From Myxococcaceae bacterium (lineage in GTDB: Bacteria; Myxococcota_A; Polyangia; Polyangiales; Ga0077539), in assembly GCA_004297725.1 (NCBI GenBank), contig SCUS01000081.1:1-64000 (forward strand): DNA of 64,000 bases. Direction: 5' to 3'. Made by a program: the position numbers and the translations under genes. The notes beneath the pieces are model-generated. The model was not told the origin of the DNA and ran no database searches. It was given only the letters and a program-made list of their open reading frames with translations. Positions 16,083 to 24,126 of this stretch are shown here, piece by piece (the first letter of the stretch is position 1; the number at the start of each line of letters is the position of its first letter).

Positions 16083-18427
16083 CAGAGCAGGACGTGCAGG
16101 CCGGCGATCTTCAGCTCGAGGCCGTGGGAGCCGAGCTTCACCGCGCGGGTCTTGGCCTCCGGGCCGCCGATGCTGAGGTCGACGCCCTTGGTGGAGATGT
16201 CCACGCCGGTGGCGCTGATGGACACGCCCTTCACGTCGATGCCCACGCCCGTGGCGTTGAAGCTGAAGGCCGAGCCTCCCACGCTGGTGAGCTTCCAGTC
16301 CGAGCTGTCGCTCGCGACCTTCATCCACGTGACGTGAAGCTCGTTGTGGATCGACGGGGCCAGGATGGTCACTCCCCCCGGCGCAACGCAGGTGTACCCG
16401 GCGGGCGCCGTGATGTGCACGCCCGCGGGGCTGGTGACGTGGATGCCTGCGCTCACGGTGAGGTTGACGGTGCCGTTGACGGTCGCGTTGACGTCGCCGT
16501 TGCTGGTCGCGGTGATGCCCGCGTTCACCGTCGAGGTGAGCCCCCCGCTGAGGGTGCTGGTCTCGCCGCCGTTGACGGTGCTGGTGACGCCCCCGTGGAC
16601 GGTCTGCGTGCGTCCGCCGTTGACCAGCACGGTGTCGCCGCCGTTGATGATCTGCGAGCGACCGGCGTTGATGGTCTGCGCGAGACCGGCGTTGATGGTC
16701 TGCGTCCCGCCGCCGTGGATGGTCTCGGTCCAGTGGCCGGTGACGGTGGTGTCCTGGGTCGCGTGGTAGGTCTCGGTGACGCTGCCGACGACGTCCTCGG
16801 TCATGGCGCCGCCGACGGTGCGGTCGTGGTTGCCGCCGGTGTGGATGAGCCCGGTGCCGTCGGTGCTCGACACGGTGTTGTGCGACGCGTGGCCGTGGAT
16901 GGCGCCCAGCGAGAGGAAGCTCGTCTGCGTCGGGGAGAACAGCTCGATGTGCTGCGCCCCGGCGCTGTCTTCCAGCTCGAAATGGTTGTCTCCGCCCGTG
17001 TGGACGATGTTCAGCGTGTGGTTGTCCGAGGTGACCGGCGAGGGGGTGAGCGCGTTGGGCGCCACGCCCGTGATCACCGGCCGATCGGGGTCGCCCCCGA
17101 GGAACACCAGCATCACCTCGGTGCCCTTGCGCAGCGGGAAGTGGAAGCCCTCGGGGCTGCCCCCGTGGGGCTGGAGCATGCGCACCCAGGTCGACGCCTG
17201 ACCGTCTTCGAGGCCGCTCTCGTCGAAGCGCACCTTCACCTTGTAGCGCCCGTGCGAGTCGATCTGCGCGTAGTCGCTCTCCGCCGGGCCGTCGATGGTG
17301 GCGCTCTCGATGCCATAGACGCGCGGCCACGGGGTGCGCCGCTCGGGCCGGTACTGCACCGTCTCCTCGATGGCGGTGAAGCTCACCGAGTAGACCTGCT
17401 CGTCGCGCTCGGCGATGTCGAGCAGAGAGCGAAGCTCCGGGCTCCCGGCGACGTTGATGCCCCGGTGGTCGAGGGAGAGCACCACGTAGTCCTGGTCGAG
17501 CGCCGCGCGGGGGTGGTCGACCAGCGAGAACCTGTGGCCCACGCGCAGGTCGAAGGCTCGGCCGCGGCCCTCGTAGATCTTCTGCTGCGCGGCGATCTCC
17601 TGGGCGCGAAGTCCGGCGTAGCGGCGACCGTCGACGGGGTTGAGGAAGTTGTCGCCGGAGCGGCGCACCTCGCCCTGGCCGCTCGGGTCGACGGCCCCGT
17701 GGCCCGAGAGGTCGAGCGTGGGGTTGAGCGGGTCGTAGTCCCGCAGGGTGACCTCCGCGGCGGTGACGCGGCGGCGCACGCTGAGGTGCGTGACGGCCTC
17801 GACCCCGCCGCGGGTGTCGGCCGCGGAGAGGAACCTCACCGGCGCCCCCACCGGCGGCGCGTAGGGGCGGGCGTCGGAGACCACGAGGGTCTCGGCGTCC
17901 TCGCCGTGCTCGAAGTGGAAGTAGAGCCCCTCGCGCTCGACCCAGCGGGAGAAGAAATCGAAGTGGCTCTCGCGGTACTGGCAGACGTGGTCGAGGGGCT
18001 TGTAGCTGCGCTGGAGCCGCAGCGAGAAGTCGCGGAGGCCGCCCTCCCGGAGGGACTTCTCCAGCACCGCGGGGAGCGCGTCGCCCACGTACACCCGGCT
18101 GCGCTGGGTGAGCGTGAGGAGCCAGAGGCGCGGGACCACCACCACCCGGTAGAGCGCCGCGCCGGGGAGCTCGTGGAGCACGGAGATCTCCGAGAGCACG
18201 CCGTGCCAGCGGTTGCGGGCGGTGCCGTCGTCGCGCTGCACCTCGAGGGTGGCCGCGGTGCCGATGGCGTCGTCGAGGCTGGTCTCGTCGATGAGGGCGT
18301 GCGGGATGAGCACGAACACCTCGAAGCGGTAGGCCCGCGAGATCTCCTCGCGCCCGGTGAACGCCAGCACCCGGGCGCTGCTCGGAAGCGCAGCGCCGCG
18401 CAGGTTGAATACATCGCTCATGGACAT
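16082..18427 (-). CDS. vgrG: Type VI secretion spike protein VgrG (TssI)
   Basis: 781 aa. Residues 1 to about 350 are the phage gp27-like domain (AYRFEVFVLIPHALIDE, WHGVLSEISVLHELPG, SHFDFFSRWVEREGLYFHFEH). The gp5-like OB-fold follows (GRYKVKVRFDESG, STWVRMLQPHGGSPEGFHFPLRKGTEV, FLGGDPDRPVITGV). Next is a needle of short repeats with Val-Asn-Gly-Gly steps (VNGGRTQTVHGGVTSTVNGG) and a second beta-repeat tail (GVGIDVKGVSISATGVDISTKG). ATG 18427 is chosen because GGGAGG lies 8 nt upstream; an ATG at 18484 is in frame but unsupported. No C-terminal effector domain is evident. Core tss genes are not in the window, so this is an orphan spike island served by a system elsewhere. Confidence 0.93.
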   Translation of the reverse strand: MSMSDVFNLRGAALPSSARVLAFTGREEISRAYRFEVFVLIPHALIDETSLDDAIGTAATLEVQRDDGTARNRWHGVLSEISVLHELPGAALYRVVVVPRLWLLTLTQRSRVYVGDALPAVLEKSLREGGLRDFSLRLQRSYKPLDHVCQYRESHFDFFSRWVEREGLYFHFEHGEDAETLVVSDARPYAPPVGAPVRFLSAADTRGGVEAVTHLSVRRRVTAAEVTLRDYDPLNPTLDLSGHGAVDPSGQGEVRRSGDNFLNPVDGRRYAGLRAQEIAAQQKIYEGRGRAFDLRVGHRFSLVDHPRAALDQDYVVLSLDHRGINVAGSPELRSLLDIAERDEQVYSVSFTAIEETVQYRPERRTPWPRVYGIESATIDGPAESDYAQIDSHGRYKVKVRFDESGLEDGQASTWVRMLQPHGGSPEGFHFPLRKGTEVMLVFLGGDPDRPVITGVAPNALTPSPVTSDNHTLNIVHTGGDNHFELEDSAGAQHIELFSPTQTSFLSLGAIHGHASHNTVSSTDGTGLIHTGGNHDRTVGGAMTEDVVGSVTETYHATQDTTVTGHWTETIHGGGTQTINAGLAQTINAGRSQIINGGDTVLVNGGRTQTVHGGVTSTVNGGETSTLSGGLTSTVNAGITATSNGDVNATVNGTVNLTVSAGIHVTSPAGVHITAPAGYTCVAPGGVTILAPSIHNELHVTWMKVASDSSDWKLTSVGGSAFSFNATGVGIDVKGVSISATGVDISTKGVDLSIGGPEAKTRAVKLGSHGLELKIAGLHVLL

Positions 18428-18653
18428 AGGAGGCCTCCCGATCACGGATCCCGCCCTGTGGATCGACTCGACCGTAGCCGACACCTACGGTGGGCGGTAC
18501 TGGTCACAGTCGTTGTCCCGACGCTGACCGGAGCTGCGCCTTGGCGAGACCCGGGATGCTTGATCCACGGCCAGATTGCGGTAAGTGGTGACCCTGCCAG
18601 ACGGGTGGACAACTCCCTGACCACCCGCTGCGCCAGATCAGGTTCCCCCCAGC

Positions 18654-20378
18654 GTGCGACGCTCCCCATGGTTCCACTCGACCCGCGCAGCCTTCTGGGG
18701 CGCGATTCCGGCTGCGGTGGTGTTCGCACTCTCCGACCGCGCTCCGGCGCCCCGCGCTCCGGCGCTCCTCGCCGAGCCCGCGCCGCCCCTCCACCGCCCC
18801 GCTGAGCCCGTCGACGCCTCCACCACGGCCGCCCCTCCCATCGCCGCCGCCGCGGCCGAGCCCGTGGACGCGGGCCTCCCCTTCGAGCGACCGACCGCGC
18901 TCATCGCCCTCGCGACCTGGACCCCCGTGCGGGTCGAGCCTCGCCGCGACGCCCAGGCCCTCGGCTACCTCCGCGCGGGAGCCACCGTCGACATCCTCGA
19001 CGGCCCCGCCGGGCGCGACGGCTGCGTGGTGCACCGCGACCACCCCGAGGGCGGCTGGTACCGGGTGCGCGGCGGCGGGTACATCTGCGTCGGCGGCGGC
19101 TTCGCGGTGCCTGCGCCCTATCGGGGCTATCGCGCGCCGACGCAGCCCGACCTCGACGCCGGGATGCCGTACCCCTACGCCATCAACTACGGCCAGTCGA
19201 TCATGTACCGGCGGCTCCCGACGCTCGCCGACCTGCGGGTGTACGAGCCCTGGCGCTTCAGCCGATCGACCCCCGACGCGGGCTCGGTCTCCGCCGCCGA
19301 GGGCCTCGACGCAGGAACTCCCCCGACCAGCCCCTCGGGCACCGAGGCCGACCCGAGCGACACCGCCGAGAGCCGCGCCGCGAGGCGGGTGGCGGAGGTG
19401 CGCGACGCGGGCGGTCCTCCCCGGCTCGGAGACCTGGCGGGCGAGCGCGGCGGGCCGGTCGTACGGCGCCTTCTCTCGGGCATGTACGTGGCGCTCGATC
19501 GCACCATCCGAAGCTCCGGCACCGACGAGGTCTACTGGCGCACGCAGAGCGGCGGCTTCGTGCGCAACGGGCGCCTGGCGCCGGTGCGCAACTGGTCTCG
19601 CTTCGAGGGCCAGGTGCTCGACGAGACGCACCGCCTGCCGATGGCCTGGATGGTCAGCGAGACGGGCTGGGAGTACACGCCCTTCGCCAACGGGCTCGGC
19701 GCCTCGTCGCACCGCCGGGTGCCGCGGCTCACGCCCTTCGTGCTCGCCGACGCGCCGCCCATCCGCTCCGGGGCGCAGACCTTCTGGCGCACCGTCGACG
19801 GCCGCGCGGTCAACCAGCGCAACGTCCGCCGCGCGCTCTTGCGCACTCCGCCGGAGGGCGTCGGTCCGACGGAGAAATGGATCGACGTCGACCTCGATGA
19901 GCAGGTGCTGGTCGCCTACGAGGGAGCGCGCCCGGTCTTCGCGACGCTGATCTCCTCAGGGCGAGGCGACCGCAACAGCGGGGTGCGCAACTACGAGTCG
20001 CCGACCGGGAGCTTCCGCATCCAGTCGAGGCACATCACCAACACCATGGACGGCGACACCGCGGGCGACGGCCCGTACAGCATCGAGGACGTCCCGTGGG
20101 TGATGTACTTCCACGGCTCCTACGCCATTCACGGAGCGTTCTGGCACAGCTACTTCGGCTGGAGGATGTCCCACGGCTGCATCAACATGAGCCCGCCTGA
20201 CGCGCGGTGGTTGTTCCTCTGGGCCGACCCGGCGCTGCCCGCGGGGTGGCACGGCGTGTACGCGGGCACGACGCAGCCCGGAGCGCGCGTCGAGCTGCGC
20301 CACTCCCGCGCCAACGCGCCGGAGGAGGGCCGCCCCGCGAGCGCCGCCCACGCGATGCCCGTGGCGCCGACTCAGTAG
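18654..20378 (+). CDS. L,D-transpeptidase (YkuD domain), exported
   Basis: 574 aa from GTG 18654. An N-terminal hydrophobic stretch (AAFWGAIPAAVVFAL) serves as signal or anchor. A Pro/Ala/Glu linker and an SH3-like segment (VRVEPRRDAQALGYLRAGATVDIL) follow. The YkuD domain lies at about 400-530: KWIDVDLDEQVLVAYEGARP, then catalytic motif IHG (H493) and SHGCIN with nucleophile C509. These enzymes cross-link peptidoglycan or attach proteins to it in the periplasm. The gene is divergent from vgrG, with a 226-nt intergenic space that probably holds both promoters. The middle region (about 100-390) is not recognised. Confidence 0.88.
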   Translation: MRRSPWFHSTRAAFWGAIPAAVVFALSDRAPAPRAPALLAEPAPPLHRPAEPVDASTTAAPPIAAAAAEPVDAGLPFERPTALIALATWTPVRVEPRRDAQALGYLRAGATVDILDGPAGRDGCVVHRDHPEGGWYRVRGGGYICVGGGFAVPAPYRGYRAPTQPDLDAGMPYPYAINYGQSIMYRRLPTLADLRVYEPWRFSRSTPDAGSVSAAEGLDAGTPPTSPSGTEADPSDTAESRAARRVAEVRDAGGPPRLGDLAGERGGPVVRRLLSGMYVALDRTIRSSGTDEVYWRTQSGGFVRNGRLAPVRNWSRFEGQVLDETHRLPMAWMVSETGWEYTPFANGLGASSHRRVPRLTPFVLADAPPIRSGAQTFWRTVDGRAVNQRNVRRALLRTPPEGVGPTEKWIDVDLDEQVLVAYEGARPVFATLISSGRGDRNSGVRNYESPTGSFRIQSRHITNTMDGDTAGDGPYSIEDVPWVMYFHGSYAIHGAFWHSYFGWRMSHGCINMSPPDARWLFLWADPALPAGWHGVYAGTTQPGARVELRHSRANAPEEGRPASAAHAMPVAPTQ

Positions 20379-20381
20379 GGC

Positions 20382-20966
20382 TCAATCCCGCGCGTCGAGC
20401 GCGACGCGCCGCGGGGTGACGCCGGTGTTGAGGTAGAGCGTCCCGACGACCGAGACCGCGGTCCCGGAGGGCTGCGCGGGGATCTCGAAGAGCCGGGTGC
20501 GACCGGAGACCGTCCCGCTGGCCCCGACCTGGGTGAAGCGCCAGTTCACGCAGGCCGAGGCGTTCTGCCCGATGACGGGGTTGGTGCAGCGCCCGGAGAG
20601 GTCGCCGTTGAGGTTGTACTGACCGAGCACCCGACCGTTGGCCGTGGCGGTGAACATCCCCATCACCCGGAAGCCCTGGGTGTGCGCGACGTCCACGTCC
20701 AGCCAGACGCCGGTAGCGCCCTTACCGGGGTCGGTAAAGGTCAGCGAGGCGCGAGCGCCCGGGGTGAGGGGCGTAGAGGCGAGGCTGCTCCCCGCGAGCT
20801 TCGAGCCGAAGACGAAGACCGCCGCCGCGGTGCCGAGCGCCGTGAGCAGGACGAGACCGAGGCAGCCGAAGGCGAGGATGCGGGTGGTGCCCCCGCGAGC
20901 GGCCGGAGGGGGAGGAGGCGAGGCCTCCCAGGGCGGACGCTGCGGCGGAAAGGGTCCGGGGTGCAT
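20382..20966 (-). CDS. Small membrane-anchored protein, unknown
   Basis: 194 aa from ATG 20966; an in-frame ATG at 21005 would add 13 residues. A Pro-rich cytoplasmic head (PPQRPPWEASPPPPP) is followed by one membrane segment (RILAFGCLGLVLLTALGTAAAVFVFG). The extracytoplasmic domain is about 130 residues, mostly beta-predicted (ARASLTFTD, GVWLDVDVAHTQGF, VGTLYLNTG), with two cysteines. No family is recognised. It converges on the transpeptidase gene, 3 nt apart. A WTAC-N8-GTAW site lies at 20722. Confidence 0.65.
   Translation of the reverse strand: MHPGPFPPQRPPWEASPPPPPAARGGTTRILAFGCLGLVLLTALGTAAAVFVFGSKLAGSSLASTPLTPGARASLTFTDPGKGATGVWLDVDVAHTQGFRVMGMFTATANGRVLGQYNLNGDLSGRCTNPVIGQNASACVNWRFTQVGASGTVSGRTRLFEIPAQPSGTAVSVVGTLYLNTGVTPRRVALDARD
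20722..20737. other. WTAC-N8-GTAW site 3
   Basis: TTAC-CGGGGTCG-GTAA, in the 194-aa membrane protein gene (minus); it uses TTT and GGT codons. Confidence 0.75.
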
Positions 20967-21022
20967 AGGGGAGGGAGCCAACGCGACGCGAGGGCCTCGG
21001 GTCAAGTGGCCGGTCAGAAGGG

Positions 21023-21362
21023 CTGGAGTTCGGAGTACGACCGCGAGGCCGTCGGCGAGGAGTTCCCGGTACGAGCGCGAGGCCGCCAGCGACCAGAGCC
21101 AGACCCCAGCCCGTAAGGGCGGGGGAGCGACCTACCACGCCAGCCCGGTGCGGAATTCTGACGTCGCCTCTGCCCGGAGAGCGACCACGTTTCCGGACGA
21201 CGACTGGCAACGTGGTAGGTCGCACCCGCTCCCTCACGGTCACGGTCTGGCTCTGGTCGCCGACAGCCTCGCGCTCGTACCGGGGAACTCCTCGCTGACG
21301 GCCTCGCGATCGTACCGGGGAACTCCTCGCTGACGGCCTCGCGGTCGTACTCCGAACTCCAG
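21023..21362. repeat. Large imperfect inverted repeat
   Basis: The left arm (21023-21139, about 117 nt) and the right arm (21211-21362, about 152 nt) are reverse complements with scattered mismatches, around a 71-nt loop. The outer ends match as CTGGAGTTCGGAGT and the inner ends as CGACCTACCACG. The arms differ in length by about 35 nt because the right arm has one extra 35-bp unit. A transcript would fold into a long hairpin. It could be a decayed mobile element, a bidirectional terminator, or a structured RNA. No transposase gene is present. Confidence 0.75.
21275..21360. repeat. 35-bp tandem repeat, two full copies plus a partial one
   Basis: The unit begins TCGTACCGGGGAACTCC and recurs at 21275, 21310 and, diverged and partial, 21345, an exact 35-nt period. 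The reverse complement of the same unit, with about 34-nt spacing, appears in the left arm of the inverted repeat (21031-21090). It lies within the right arm. Confidence 0.8.
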
Positions 21363-21378
21363 GATGTCGTACCGGCGG

Positions 21379-21419
21379 GATCACAACGGTTGTGATCGGG
21401 GATCACAACGGTTGTGATC
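21379..21419. promoter_or_regulatory. Two adjacent perfect palindromes, probable operator
   Basis: GATCACAACGGTTGTGATC occurs at 21379-21397 and again identically at 21401-21419. Each is a perfect inverted repeat of nine bases around one central G. Centre-to-centre distance is 22 nt, about two helical turns, so two dimers could bind on one face. The pair is AT-richer than its surroundings and lies 165 nt upstream of the Uma2 gene, the likely target. The cognate regulator is not evident in the window. Confidence 0.6.
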
Positions 21420-21583
21420 GAGCGGGCGGTCGGCTGTTCCGTCGGCGACACCAATCAGCTTCGCGTGACGTGCACCCGCGAGCGTTGGCAGTAGCGTCCC
21501 TGGACACCGCCCTGGCTCACGAGCGGGTTCACCCCCGACCCGCGAGCTGACGCCCGGCGCCCGACGGGCGTAGGCTCCGGGGC

Positions 21584-22186
21584 ATGTCAGGCGACTCCGC
21601 ACGCCCCCTCGACCCGGAGTTTCCCAACCTCGACCCCGCAGTGGTGGAGGGCTACCGCAACGCCCCGGAGACGATGGTCGCGGAGATCATCGACGGGCAG
21701 CTGTCCCTCATGCCCCGACCACGGCGGCGTCACTCCCATGGCGCGACCCGCCTCGTGGGGCGGCTGAGCGGCTTCAGTGACCCGGGAGAGGGTGACCCCG
21801 GCGGGTGGATCATCCTCACCGAGCCCGAGTTGCACCTCGGGCCGCGCCCCGACATCCTGATTCCGGACCTCGCGGGGTGGCGCAACGAGCGCGCCGCGGA
21901 GGGGTTCTTCGACGAGAGCGACGACCTGACCCTGGCGCCCGACTGGGTGTGTGAGGTGCTGTCTCCGTCGACGTTTCGCGTCGACCGGAAGAAGAAGCTC
22001 CCCATCTACCACCGCGAGGGCGTCGGCCACGCATGGCTCGTCGACCCGGCGGCGCAGACCCTGGAGGTCTACCGCCGCCATGAGCTCGGGTGGCTGCTGG
22101 TGGCGACCTTCGAGGGCGACGATGTCGTGCGCGCGGAGCCCTTCGACGCGATCGAGCTCAGCCTCGCCGGGCTCTGGGCCCGCTGA
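21584..22186 (+). CDS. Uma2 family (DUF820) putative endonuclease
   Basis: 200 aa. It matches the Uma2 PD-(D/E)XK-like fold: IDGQLSLMPRP with HSHGATRLVGRL, then PELHLGPRPDILIPDLAGWR (E82, D90), CEVLSPST (E124) and the following basic helix RVDRKKKLPIYHREGVGHAWLVDP. The candidate metal and catalytic residues are all present. These proteins are widespread, often multicopy, and mostly uncharacterised; a nuclease role is inferred from fold. The start ATG 21584 sits downstream of the doubled palindrome, which may regulate it. Downstream is a gene remnant on the other strand. Confidence 0.85.
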   Translation: MSGDSARPLDPEFPNLDPAVVEGYRNAPETMVAEIIDGQLSLMPRPRRRHSHGATRLVGRLSGFSDPGEGDPGGWIILTEPELHLGPRPDILIPDLAGWRNERAAEGFFDESDDLTLAPDWVCEVLSPSTFRVDRKKKLPIYHREGVGHAWLVDPAAQTLEVYRRHELGWLLVATFEGDDVVRAEPFDAIELSLAGLWAR

Positions 22187-22198
22187 CCACCCGACACA

Positions 22199-22388
22199 TC
22201 AGCCCACCTCGACGTCCCAGCGCGCGAGCTCCTCCCGGATGCGCCGGCCGAGCATCGCCACCAGCTTCCGGGTCGTCGGCCTCCCACTCGTCGGGCACGT
22301 CCAGCCCCACGATCTCCAGCAAGCTCTCCAGTGAGCTCTCCGAGGAGCGCCGGATGAGGGCCGTGGGAGCGGGAACTTCGTGGTCTGG
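22199..22388 (-). pseudogene. Remnant of a small gene with a frameshift
   Basis: On the minus strand one frame reads DHEVPAPTALIRRSSESSL... then EIVGLDVPDEWEADD. A second frame picks up immediately as RKLVAMLGRRIREELARWDV and ends at the stop at 22201-22199. Joined by a one-base shift they give a plausible acidic/basic small protein, but neither frame alone is a good gene. A stop (TGA, 22391-22389) closes the first frame upstream, and no start is clear. I do not recognise the family. It may instead be non-coding. Confidence 0.35.
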
Positions 22389-22450
22389 TCATTCGCGTAA
22401 CTGGAGCTGATCCGTCCCAGCGAGGCTGCCGCGTTGCCCTCCCGATGGGC

Positions 22451-24031
22451 TCAGAACAGGTCCGCCAGGCGCCCCACCACGCCGTGCCGCCCGAACACCG
22501 TCCGCAGCGCCCGGATGGCGACCTGCTCCCTCAGCGGTGAGTAGGGCGGCCAGCCCGGGTCGCGCGCCGGCAGGGCCAGGCTCGGCACGCTCCGATGCTG
22601 CGCCCGGCACATCCGCGCGAGCCCGTCGGGGCCGTGCAGCGTCCCCGCCGCGCCAGGTCCCGCGGCGTCCATGGGCGCGTCGACCGCGACCTCCGTGGCG
22701 AACACGTCGTCGTGGAGCACCACCGAGGCCCGCAGCCCGTCGGCCATCGCCGCCGCCCGGTCGGCGGACTCGGTGAACACATAGGCGAAGGGCCCTCCCA
22801 CCCCGTCGTCGGCCAGCGAGAGGGCGTGCGCGTTGGAGCTCGCGATCATCACCGGCAGCACCGGCCCGTGAAGGATCTCCCTCGCGGCGCGCGACCCCTC
22901 GTTGACGCCCACCAGCACCGTCGGGTTGAACCACGAGCCCTCGCCGCCCCGGTGCATCGCCTCGCCTCCGAGGGAGAGCGTGGCGCCCATCCGCATGGCC
23001 TCCTCGGTGACGACCCTCAGCAGCGTCGCCCTCGTCGGGTGCCTCGCCGGCCCCAGGTCGACCGCCTCGCGCCACGGGTCGCCCACCCGCAGCGCGGCCG
23101 CCAGCTCGATCACCCGCCGGGTGAGCTCGCCCGCCGCGCTCGCGTGAACGATCACCCGCTCGACGGTGTCGCGGCGCTGGCCCGCGTGAACGAAGCGCCC
23201 CGCCACGATGGCCCTCGCCGCCCGCTCGACGTCGCAGTCGTCGCAGGCGATGAGCGCGGTCTTGCCCGCCACGGAGGAGAGCGACGGCACCGAGGCCTTC
23301 GCGCACCGCGACGCCACGCGCCTCGCGGCGTTCTTCGAGCCGATGGTGACGGCGAGGTCGACGCCGGCGTCGATGATCGCGTCGCCCGCCTCGCGCTCGC
23401 CCACCAGCACCGTCAGCAGCTCGGCGGCCAGGCCCTCGCGCACGGCGATCTCGCGCGCCCTCAGCGCCGGGAGAAGGGCGAGGGAGGAGGGCTTCCACAC
23501 CACGGCGTTGCCCGCGAGCAGCGCCTCGAAGACGAGGGTGAGGGGCTCGGCGAGCGGGGCGTTCCAGGGAGAGAAGACCGCCACGACGCCGCGAGGGAGG
23601 AAGCGCACCTCGCCGCGACGGTGGGAGCGCAGGTGCGGCTCGACATCGAGGTCGGCCAGCATGGCGGGCGCCTCGGCCGCGTACCACTGGCCCGCGTCCA
23701 CGCACGGCAGGATCTCCCTCACCAGCGCGTCGAAGCGGCACATCCCCAGCGACCGCTGGAGCGCCTCGGCCAGCGCGTCGGCCTGCTGCACCATCGCCTC
23801 GGTCACCCGCCGCACCATCGAGGCGCGCGCCCGGACGCCCTCCCGTGCCCACGGCCGCTGCGCCTCCGCCGCGGCGCGCAGCAGCGCCCGCGCCTCGTCC
23901 GCCGAGTGCGTCGCCACCGTCGCCAGCACCTCGGCGGTGCAGAGGTCGAGCACCGCGACCTCCTCCGAGGAGCGCGCGCCCGGCGGTCGGCTGATGGGGT
24001 CGTGCGTCAGCGGGTCGGTGGACATCTCCAT
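22451..24031 (-). CDS. Aldehyde dehydrogenase-fold protein lacking catalytic Glu and Cys
   Basis: 526 aa from ATG 24031 (24025 is also possible). The ALDH core is clear: SPWNAPLAEPLTLVFEALLAGNAVVWKPSS (cofactor-pocket PWN and KPS motifs), GSKNAARRVA, a C-terminal EILHGPVLPVM and PFAYVFTES. At the position of the general base (ELGGK) the sequence is SSVAGK, with Ser at 253. Exactly 34 residues later the nucleophile motif GQxC reads GQRR, with Arg at 287. The 34-residue spacing equals the E268-C302 spacing of normal ALDHs, so the alignment is firm and both catalytic residues are gone. It is probably a pseudoenzyme. It is divergent from the thioesterase, with a 95-nt spacer. Confidence 0.88.
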   Translation of the reverse strand: MEMSTDPLTHDPISRPPGARSSEEVAVLDLCTAEVLATVATHSADEARALLRAAAEAQRPWAREGVRARASMVRRVTEAMVQQADALAEALQRSLGMCRFDALVREILPCVDAGQWYAAEAPAMLADLDVEPHLRSHRRGEVRFLPRGVVAVFSPWNAPLAEPLTLVFEALLAGNAVVWKPSSLALLPALRAREIAVREGLAAELLTVLVGEREAGDAIIDAGVDLAVTIGSKNAARRVASRCAKASVPSLSSVAGKTALIACDDCDVERAARAIVAGRFVHAGQRRDTVERVIVHASAAGELTRRVIELAAALRVGDPWREAVDLGPARHPTRATLLRVVTEEAMRMGATLSLGGEAMHRGGEGSWFNPTVLVGVNEGSRAAREILHGPVLPVMIASSNAHALSLADDGVGGPFAYVFTESADRAAAMADGLRASVVLHDDVFATEVAVDAPMDAAGPGAAGTLHGPDGLARMCRAQHRSVPSLALPARDPGWPPYSPLREQVAIRALRTVFGRHGVVGRLADLF

Positions 24032-24126
24032 GGCACCCCGTCGATGCCCTGCGAGCGCCCCTGCGGTCAACCCATCGCGACCTCCGGTTGCGCGCCCGGC
24101 GTCGACCATGGGAGACCGGCGACGCC

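Larger units (their letters stand above)
21006..21583. other. Gene-free stretch with inverted repeat and doubled palindrome
   Basis: No credible gene covers these 578 nt. Short open frames here merely translate the repeats. The stretch holds a large inverted repeat (21023-21362), 35-bp tandem units inside it, and two adjacent perfect palindromes (21379-21419). It ends 1 nt before the Uma2 start. Confidence 0.7.

Noticed and set aside
13440..17330. Open frame of 1296 codons on the minus strand
   Set aside because: Only the part from 16082 is the real DUF2169 gene; the rest is the antisense/other-frame shadow of vgrG caused by high GC.
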